In this document: in pieces, positions 7,223 to 13,720 of the stretch
Numbering within the stretch: position 1 is the stretch's first letter
Layout: the number at the start of each line of letters is the position of its first letter
NCBI GenBank assembly: GCA_900617975.1
Contig: UZAE01001353.1
Span: forward strand, 1-13,720
Source: Rodentolepis nana
Taxonomy: Eukaryota > Platyhelminthes > Cestoda > Cyclophyllidea > Hymenolepididae
Length of the DNA stretch: 13,720 bases
Direction of reading: 5' to 3'
The notes under the pieces: generated by a model
Databases searched by the model: none
What the model was told of the DNA's origin: nothing
What the model saw: the letters and a program-made list of their open reading frames with translations, nothing else
Program-made: the position numbers and the translations under genes

Positions 7223-10200
7223 TTAGGGGTTAACAAAGGAAACGAAATCGTATCGAATGCCATCAGTAATCTCCAAACCCTCGTGGATGTGGGTAAGGCG
7301 GCCTGGAAAGATTAAAGGCCATCCAGCAGGGGTATCAACTAGAGAGCAATTGTATCGTGGGAATCTCACACCACCACCCTACAAAGGAGACACAACATTT
7401 TCTTGCAAAAAGTCTTTCGAAATTGATAGGTGAGGTAATAGTGTCGCGGAGTAATTGAACTCCTGTCTTACCTCCTCCACCCATATCTGAGCGGCGCGAT
7501 TGAGACCCATTGGCGTACATCCATTAATTTAAATGATAATTTTAACTTGTTTTTGACAGCTAACCAAATAATTTGTCATTGATTGAAGCACACAAGGCAT
7601 GGCCCGACTATTTTCGGGTGTGTTGTTCTTATAATCCGTAGCTGATTTATAGGAGTTGTGGCGACAATAGTACTTAAATCCAGTGATCAATAGACTAGCC
7701 ATCACTATTAATCTGATTGGTGAGTGTTTAAAAGCCCTCCATTGGCATTCTGTCAAATTTTGTTCTTGTAAAAAGCAATCGAAGTTGACAAACTTCCACG
7801 TGCGGTTATTTTCATCATCCCCAATCAAACCCAGATTTTCTTTTCATAACCTCAAATCCAGGTGGATCATACAATTAAAGGCAATCCGGATAATATTGGT
7901 CAGCTCCCGTTAGATGCGGTACTTATATTATTCTATTTCAATTCAGTTTAAATGCCAGAAATTGAGTCTTTAGATAAACCGGAGGATTATAGAACTAAGA
8001 GCACAATCAGCAGTCATGGTCTCTTAGCGAAGAGGACCTATTGTTACCACGACAAAATTCCCTATAGCTAAGTGAATGCAATGAAACTGAAATATTTCCA
8101 CAATTATATTTTACTGTTCTATAGAAGAAATCATATTGGCATGTGGGATCGGACCAGAATAAATAGAACGAGGTATAATAAATAACGTACGGTGTAGTCC
8201 ACATGAGCACTATTAAGAGGCATATCAATGTTGTAAGTTGAGAGCTCATTACGGTTCTTCAAATAAGGTTGTTCACCTTGCTGGTAACGCCTAACAAAGT
8301 TCATTTCTGCTGTGGGCTAAAAGAGGAAGTAGGTAGAAACTTTTTTTTCAATAGTCAAACGTAAAGGTAACGCAGACACTACACACCTTGTCGCTATAAC
8401 CTTCCCAGAGTTTCAATTGGATGGGATAAATGTATTTCTGTAGCACTTGTATCCAGTGACTGTCCCAATCTATCTGGCTCATATGAATATCGTTGCTAGG
8501 TGCTGCCTCTTTACCATTTTCAAGACCAATAATCGACTGGCGAATGTGTTCAACCTCTTCAATGAGCTGCTTGCAGAAAGTCTCTGACATCAATGGAAGC
8601 ATAAAAACATCAGTACAAGGTTGTTCGATGTCCTCTTTAGTTATCGAGGCGTTGACAAATTTGTGGTAAAGGGGATGAATGTATTTCTTTTCCCAGTCCT
8701 TTTAAAGAAAATATCAAAGAATAATTAGTTTGTTAGTATGGCCAAACCTGGAGGCTACATGCAGTCACGTAACATACCAAAGGATTATCAAAAATTTGCC
8801 ACAAATCGTTATGTAGATGGGTTGTATTGTAGGTTTCTGGATTTGTTAAATGACCGAATTCTTCACGGTTGTCAACGTAAAGGAAAAGATTCTGTTGGAA
8901 GGAAGATACCATTTGTTGAAGCATTCGCTTAGGCACAGTTATTTTATAAATAATTTGTGTTAGAGAGCCAAAGCCTTTGAACGCGATTTTAGTAAAACGA
9001 GACAACCCATTAACTACACGCGATTGCCTAACATAGTAGGCGTTAAGTGAGTATTGAGAAGCCCAGTCGTATATCCTAGGTTCACTTGAGAAACTCGTTT
9101 ATTAATTATTTGTTTTCTTCATTCGCAAATGTATGTGCCAGAGTCATTGGAGCAAGTATCGTTGGAATACTTGGTTAACTAGACACCCAGTCTTTTTATA
9201 AATACTCAATAATATGCATTGACATATTAACTTCCTTTGTATAGAAACCGATGTGTGGGCTTTAAGTCTCCTCTTTTCTTCCTGAGTGTGAGTAGCTATG
9301 ATTTTACGAAGAACCAACTGAAGTCTACAAAAGGGCGTATGGGTCTTACTAATTTAATCTGCCTAATTAGCCAATTATCACACTATTATGGACAAGCCAT
9401 GCGAATTGAGTATTTTCTACTGGTTTTAACACGCCATGGAGTGATGATTACGTACAAGTCTGCCACTCTGACCAATCTTGGTCCTTGTAAAGATAGAATA
9501 ATGGTGATCAGCTGACCCGATTTCATTTGGATCTTAAATGAATATCAAGCACAACAGTATTCTTTATTAATGAGTGAAAGGGCAAGCATTGGTTCAAATA
9601 TTTAGTCACTGACTACTATAAGACTAATACTGGTTAACTTGAGCAAATCAAAATAGTGAGAAGGCCTCGAATTACAAATATCACTGATAGGCATTATGCT
9701 TTCTTATTAAAACTCACGCGGTGAATAGCAGCATTTGAAATGTCATATAGAAGGAAACCACTATCTTCTAGGCTGTCCTTCAACTGTTCAACTGCCCATC
9801 GTGAGAAGAGGATTGATCCCCCAATAAATGGAACATTCCATAGACCTCTAAGAGCGCAAAAATGGAATAATAGCACATCTCAAAAAGGGAAACCCATCTT
9901 ATAAAGAGATAATCCTACTCTTGACGACGTTCGACAATGTCAAAGTAATCGTCGGAACGAGAATAGGCTCCCTCTTCGGTTAGGGCTCCCCAGAATGTTG
10001 ACCAGAATTTTCTGTAGCGGGTCATCATTGGGGCAACAGCGTTGCGCTTCGAGGATATTAAATGTTCCAAGGTATCCTTTTTATTTAGCTGAGCAGTAGG
10101 CTCAACATAAAAGAGGTAATTGCATTCAGTGTTCTCCCAACAGAATGATCTAAAAGTGGAATAAATAGAGATTTGAAGCCACTGATCCTATGGTCTACTT

Positions 10201-11987
10201 AATTCTAGCTCAGGATAATTTACAAAAGTTCAAGGAAGGCATCGTAAGGGCTTGCACTAGCAGGAAGTTTCATTTCCTTCACTGAATGATAATGGGACGA
10301 TTTCTTGGCTATAAATTCATTGATAATTGGTTTCTGTGCCTCCACCTGGAAATATGAAAGTAGAAAGAGTCAATACGCATTATAATGAATGGTACATTTG
10401 GAGACATAGTCGTGGCGATCACTTACAGAACAGAAAGTGACCAGATCGATGCGATTCTTTGGATAGGTTAAGTTGGCCAGATGTTCAAAGAATACATCCA
10501 AGAAAGGGGTAGGTTCGTTAATTAAAACACTCAATTGAACTAGAGGGTAGTCACTTTCCTGAAAGTAGATGGTTGAAGAAGATTAACAACTCTTCCTCTA
10601 ATTTGGGGGGATTTAAAATGAAACAGAGAACATACGTCAAGTTGAGAGAGGTCAAGCTTTTCTTCGCAAATCTGGCAACCAGATTCAGGTGACCAGGCTC
10701 GAGCCAAATAGTTTGAGAGAGCATTCAAGTTTTTCTGTAAAGATGAATGTATTTTATGTCCCTAATAGATATTCTAGCCATAATACTGCATAATTCAGAT
10801 TTTTGGTTACTTGTTTAATATATATATATAATTTTAGCCCAGTAAACCATACATAAGGAGATAAGAAATTGAATTTTCACTTCAATTGACAATTTTTGTT
10901 TTATCAGGAATCTAGGTTAGCTTGTTTTAGATTGCCTTATATTTGTGTAAGTTTCTTTCTAACTTTAATAAATGATCCTAGCTTTCCTTAATTTGATTTA
11001 GATTTTTTTTATCAAATAACGATTAATTAGTGTAGAGAAAAAAGGTACCTTTCCATCCGATGCTGCAATCAGAGCAATTGGAATGGAGTCTTTATGAACA
11101 TTCTGCACGAAGCCACGATCCTCATCATATCGGACTTTTAAGTGGTCTCCTTAAAACAAAATTCATTAATTGGAGCAAAATTAGAAAAAGGAATTATATT
11201 CTAGCGTTAGAAACAAATACTAACCTGAATCTTTATCAACGGATTGGAAAACAACGCAACCATAATCGATTTCAACTTTTGAGTTGCTCTGTAAGAACAA
11301 GAATTCAATGAAATAATCTTGTGTTGACATATATATTAACGTACTTCCGATAGTTCTGAAAGGAATTTATCAATCAGATCCTCAGAAGATATATCTTCCG
11401 GTAAAGTCTTCAACAATTCCTTTAGCTTGACCGTTTTAGACAACATGCCAGCAAAGATGTCGTCTTCAGCTGGTACGTTTTTACTAGTGCCTTTGTCCTA
11501 GGAGAGGGTTAAAGTTCGATAAGAATTAGCTGTCTTACTTTCTTAACGAAGAGAAAATCTGCACCGACTTTATCAGCCTGAATCAGAAAGTCGTATGGTG
11601 TGTTGAGCAACAGCGAGGAATGGCTGAAAATTGTAGAGTATTAGGGGATAAGCTAAATGTGATATCCCAACCTGTCGAGAACGAGGATATAATCGGTATC
11701 GATTGCACTGACAAGTTCTCTCAGAGCCTTAACCTTATCTGCAAAGGGAATCTCCGTAGTCACTTTGCCACTCGCCGAGAGATCTGCGAATGTGTATTTG
11801 TAGTTGAAGATTTGCAGGGAGCGTTCAAAGCGCATAACCGCATCATCGATAGCGCCACGAATTCCGATGACATGCAGATCTATGGAAGAGAGAGGGAAAT
11901 AATTTCAAATATAAACAACTTACTAGAAGCCTGAATAGCATATATACTGGTAAGGAAGAGGAGAAAATTGACTAAAAGGGCAGTCAT
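7223..11987 (-). CDS. Lysyl hydroxylase paralogue lacking the His-x-Asp iron ligands (probable pseudoenzyme); 15 exons, 698 aa
   Basis: This is a PLOD-family protein, predicted to be an ER-lumenal collagen-modifying enzyme relative. Exons in transcript order are 11987-11924, 11879-11672, 11623-11539, 11497-11345, 11288-11225, 11149-11049, 10734-10636, 10558-10427, 10345-10224, 10149-9919, 9847-9718, 8891-8778, 8698-8387, 8316-8191 and 7378-7223. All phases close to 699 codons. A signal peptide (residues 1-20, cut near IQA-SN) precedes the shortened GT-like domain (D90-S-H-S93), the central region and the hydroxylase domain. The last exon keeps the distal ligand His679 and the 2-oxoglutarate Arg689. 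The penultimate exon has R627-N-E629 where gene 1 has H-H-D. The [12 protein letters not shown] segment is shortened to a form ending APSNDIHM. Frame and splice sites are intact, so this is not a decayed pseudogene. An in-frame ATG ten codons upstream (12017) lies at or before the expected transcription start and is less likely. Hydroxylase activity is doubtful; a non-catalytic partner role is inference. Confidence 0.9.
7379..8190 (-). other. Large intron 14 of gene 2 (812 nt) hiding the true last exon
   Basis: The donor is ACC|GTACGT after the codons for VDYT and the acceptor is CCTTTGTAG before GGTGGTGGT. The gene 1 counterpart is 73 nt. Within it, the minus-strand frame at 8249-8007 contains a short KYNC peptide that by chance resembles the start of the last exon. 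Splicing to the nearest acceptor in phase would meet a stop at once. The real terminal exon at 7378-7223 is 156 nt, the same length as in gene 1, and encodes the [10 protein letters not shown] motif. Several other open frames in the intron show no similarity to known proteins. Confidence 0.8.
8892..9717 (-). other. Large intron 11 of gene 2 (826 nt)
   Basis: The donor is CGC|GTGAGT and the acceptor is TTCCAACAG before the codons for NLFLYVDN. It corresponds to the 69-nt intron 9 of gene 1. The open frame at 9237-9515 on the plus strand is antisense within this intron and resembles nothing known. By eye I see no shared sequence with the other two introns of about 820 nt. Confidence 0.75.
10735..11048 (-). 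other. Intron 6 of gene 2 (314 nt)
   Basis: The donor is AAG|GTACCT and the acceptor is TTCTTTACAG-like (TTACAG) before AAAAACTTG. It is AT-rich and contains a short TA-alternating run near 10818-10830. The gene 1 counterpart is 109 nt. Nothing else is recognisable in it. Confidence 0.75.
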
Positions 11988-12032
11988 AGTACTGCAAAAG
12001 GTATTATTCAGCCCCATGGCCCCGAGAGAGCC

Positions 12033-12116
12033 TTTTTATAGACGAACTACTATCAGTGCCCGTTTTCAAGAACTAGTCTTCTCATTGGCTTGGGGCAGAG
12101 GCATTGACCTGATTGG
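12033..12116 (-). promoter_or_regulatory. Core promoter of lysyl hydroxylase gene 2: two CCAAT boxes and a TATA box
   Basis: Read on the minus strand, TATAAAAA lies at 12040-12033, starting 53 bp before the start codon (54 bp in gene 1). CCAATGAG has its CCAAT at 12088-12084 and CCAATCAG has its CCAAT at 12116-12112, so the two boxes are 28 bp apart (29 bp in gene 1). The gaps from TATA to the CCAAT boxes are 43 and 71 bp, against 45 and 74 bp in gene 1. The order of the GAG-flanked and CAG-flanked boxes is swapped, and the sequence between elements shows no obvious similarity. Shared regulation through NF-Y is inferred. Confidence 0.72.
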
Positions 12117-12429
12117 CCTAGTGGAGAAGGAAGAGTGGGCATAGAAAGGGCATGAATGGTGCAGCTGCTTCTTGTCACTAGTAAAATCAATGCTTTTACG
12201 CGGCCCAAACTCGTGTCGGTCTTATTTTCATTCTCATTTACGGCAAGGCGCCCAAATCGCTTGTTTATCAGGCAGCATTTTAGGAAATACAACATAGCTG
12301 TATTTTTGGAACGGCACATTTAAGGAGGGAAATTTAATAATTAAGCACATTTGTGCACACTCCATATAAATAAAGATTGATGAATGAAATAATAAGCTGC
12401 TTAAAACTGTCATCCATCTTCATTTGTCT

Positions 12430-12524
12430 CTAAACCAAATTGTTTTCTTGTTCACTGTCTTTGATGTTTGCCACCTCTGGGTTCACCACTTCAAGTTCTT
12501 CGCCAGTGGGTTCCAACGGCTTTT
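12430..12524 (-). other. Possible terminal exon of an unidentified gene entering from the right
   Basis: On the minus strand an AG acceptor (TTCAAG) at 12526-12525 is followed by 30 sense codons and a TAG at 12432-12430. The peptide is strikingly acidic and hydrophilic (EPTGEELEVVNPEVANIKD), unlike the Leu/Phe/Ser-rich noise frames nearby. ATTAAA, a common polyadenylation variant, lies about 95 nt downstream at 12338-12333. The pyrimidine tract before the acceptor is poor, an in-frame TGA sits just upstream, and I recognise no family. No upstream exon was found in the window. It could equally be chance. Confidence 0.2.
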
Positions 12525-12912
12525 CTTGAAATCAATTGTATTACCTCTCTTAGAGGAATATTACAATTAATTTTGTTGAACGAATCTGGTTTTTTTCTCA
12601 CCAACACGAATACTGCGGATTAACTTGAGTATAAACTTATTTAATAAAAGTGGCGGTTGGTCACAGGGTTTTAATTTAAACTAAGTTAAATGCCCCCAGC
12701 TTCCCTTCATCACGAGATAGAGAGACGTGGTCAGCCTCCTGTCTCTGGTTTGGGTTGTTGCAAGCAATATCATGATTTGCTTCTAAAGCACTGATTGTGA
12801 AATCGAATATGATCTATGAGTCGGCATGATCAAACATCCAAAATTTGTTGTACTATTTTGAAAAGTTGGTCACTCAATACTGCATTTTTCTTGATTCAGG
12901 CTAATCGATTGT

Positions 12913-12934
12913 GGGGAGGGGGGAGGGGGGGGGG
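12913..12934 (+). other. Long G-run tract, G-quadruplex-type
   Basis: Runs of four, six and ten G are separated by single A residues, followed by an A-rich stretch. The ten-G run can supply two tetrad columns, so the tract satisfies the usual quadruplex pattern on the plus strand. It lies about 800 bp upstream of the gene 2 CCAAT boxes. Such homopolymer runs are also prone to length error in assemblies. Confidence 0.5.
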
Positions 12935-13307
12935 TAAAAAGAATCATTCTGTATTCAATGTCAACAGAAATAATTGTTTTGCCTTTCTGAACAGCTTTCA
13001 TACGTATCACTCATAAATACAAGTTTGCCATCTGAAGTTCAATATCTCCGATTGGTTATAATTTACCTCATTAAAAGATTTTAGCTTGTAGAACTTCGAA
13101 TAAATTTGACAGTTTTGTAACTTCATTCGATACTTGACGGATCAATCAAAATATCCCATTCATTTGAAACTCTAACATGAACAATAATTACAAACGTCCA
13201 CTATTTCTATCTGTTTTATAGATACTACTGGCGCCTCTGTTGGGCACAAAGCATCATGAAAACGAACATTAGAAAGATGCAGTTAAGGGACAAGGTTAGG
13301 TGGGAAG

Positions 13308-13357
13308 CCCTCCCCTTCCTCTCCCCCTTCTCCCCTACTCTCTACCCCCCTTTCCCC
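13308..13357 (-). other. C-run tract (G-quadruplex-type on the minus strand)
   Basis: This is a 50-bp pure pyrimidine-type stretch with five runs of four to six C, separated by 3-9 bases. One loop is nine bases, just over the usual limit of seven. It lies about 170 bp before the second retroposon copy. It is reminiscent of the pyrimidine-rich part of that element, but I could not align the two convincingly. Confidence 0.4.
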
Positions 13358-13527
13358 TCACTTCCTATTGATGTTCCCAGTAACGAATCATTAGCTTGAC
13401 TGCCTTCTTGCAAGTTATAGAACATTCGAATGCGTTCTGATATTTTACACGTGCTGAATTTGCATTTAAGGGATTCTTTTTAAAATTTAATGATTCTAGA
13501 CTAGCGAGTTATATATTATGATTTTAT

Positions 13528-13720
13528 GGGGTGTGCGATAGACTTACTTTCACGTGGTGCACCCTGGGCAACGTATATTCATACGGCAAAAAAGTCTATT
13601 AACTGGCAGTTGACTTCTCACTTCAAACTACCCTCACCCCATTGTATGTCATATTCGACTATTTCACAGTACTCACCTCACCTTTTTCTACCTTCGTCTT
13701 TGAAGCACTCTTCTGTTCCC
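13528..13720 (+). mobile_element. Second copy of the retroposon, 5' part, cut by the window end
   Basis: It starts GGGGTGTGCGATAGACTTAC, the same first bases as the copy whose 5' end is fixed by its target-site duplication at 6395. It stays collinear through the AACGTATATTCATA, AAAAAAGTCTATTAACTGG and CACAGTACTCACCTCACC stretches to the window end. Differences are scattered substitutions plus about 14 bases absent near 13700 relative to the first copy. Its A-rich end and right-hand duplication would lie beyond the window. It faces away from gene 2, opposite in orientation to the first copy. Confidence 0.75.

Larger units (their letters stand above)
12525..13527. other. Sequence upstream of gene 2, right part
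   Basis: There is no supported gene here. The 66-codon frame at 12816-13016 (+) runs through the G-run tract and is not protein-like. The items seen are the G-run tract at 12913-12934 and the C-run tract at 13308-13357. Confidence 0.5.

Noticed and set aside
8007..8249. 80-codon minus-strand frame as a degenerate last exon of gene 2 (contains a KYNC peptide).
   Set aside because: The frame does not follow from the VDYT donor in phase, and a clear terminal exon of the right length and sequence exists at 7378-7223.
2142..9717. Three large introns of similar size (828, 826 and 812 nt), considered as insertions of one element.
   Set aside because: By eye the first two (828 and 826 nt) share no sequence or common ends, and nothing stood out in the third; the similar length is probably coincidence.
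10818..10830. TA-alternating run in intron 6 of gene 2.
   Set aside because: Only 13 bases long in AT-rich intron sequence, too short to call a meaningful microsatellite.
11620..11934. 104-codon plus-strand frame at the gene 2 5' end.
   Set aside because: It is antisense to exons 1-3 of gene 2, a shadow of conserved coding sequence.
6071..13720. The two retroposon copies lie in inverted orientation on either side of gene 2, which could suggest that gene 2 was flipped by recombination between them.
   Set aside because: Such an inversion would exchange the flanks, but the left copy still has matching 13-bp duplications on both sides. Its insertion site is undisturbed, so the copies do not explain the tail-to-tail arrangement.

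Overview
The window is animal nuclear DNA. It holds spliced genes with GT-AG introns, TATA/CCAAT promoters and an A-tailed retroposon with a target-site duplication. The two confident genes both encode procollagen-lysine 5-dioxygenase (lysyl hydroxylase, PLOD family), a collagen-modifying enzyme of the ER. The compact introns (41-110 nt, with three near 820 nt) and AT-rich DNA would fit a small invertebrate or helminth genome. A flatworm is my best guess, but nothing seen here proves the phylum.

Layout: about 1-870 is upstream sequence with no gene I can support. Gene 1 (+ strand) has a TATA box, two CCAAT boxes and 12 coding exons between 1012 and 4736 (712 residues), then AATAAA at 4879. 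The convergent intergenic space (about 4890-7220) holds a G-quadruplex-type tract and a 325-bp retroposon insertion flanked by a perfect 13-bp target-site duplication. Gene 2 (- strand) is a paralogue in tail-to-tail orientation, with 15 coding exons from 11987 down to 7223 (698 residues). Its promoter at 12033-12116 has nearly the same TATA/CCAAT geometry as gene 1. To its right are a weak candidate terminal exon (12430-12524, -), a G-run tract, a C-run tract, and the start of a second retroposon copy (13528 to the window end).

Exon lengths match between the two genes, apart from three introns present only in gene 2 and small in-frame indels. Eight coding exons have identical lengths (64, 101, 132, 122, 231, 130, 126 and 156 nt), which gives strong mutual support to both models.

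The main point is functional divergence. Gene 1 keeps all four C-terminal residues expected for a working Fe(II)/2-oxoglutarate hydroxylase (His641, Asp643, His693, Arg703). Gene 2 keeps the distal His and Arg but has Arg and Glu where the His-x-Asp iron ligands should be, inside an otherwise well-conserved exon, so it looks like a pseudoenzyme. In both proteins the N-terminal glycosyltransferase-like domain is shortened and has lost the second Asp of the DxxD metal-binding motif. Conserved promoter geometry suggests the two are expressed together. Whether the inactive-looking protein partners or regulates the active one is inference.
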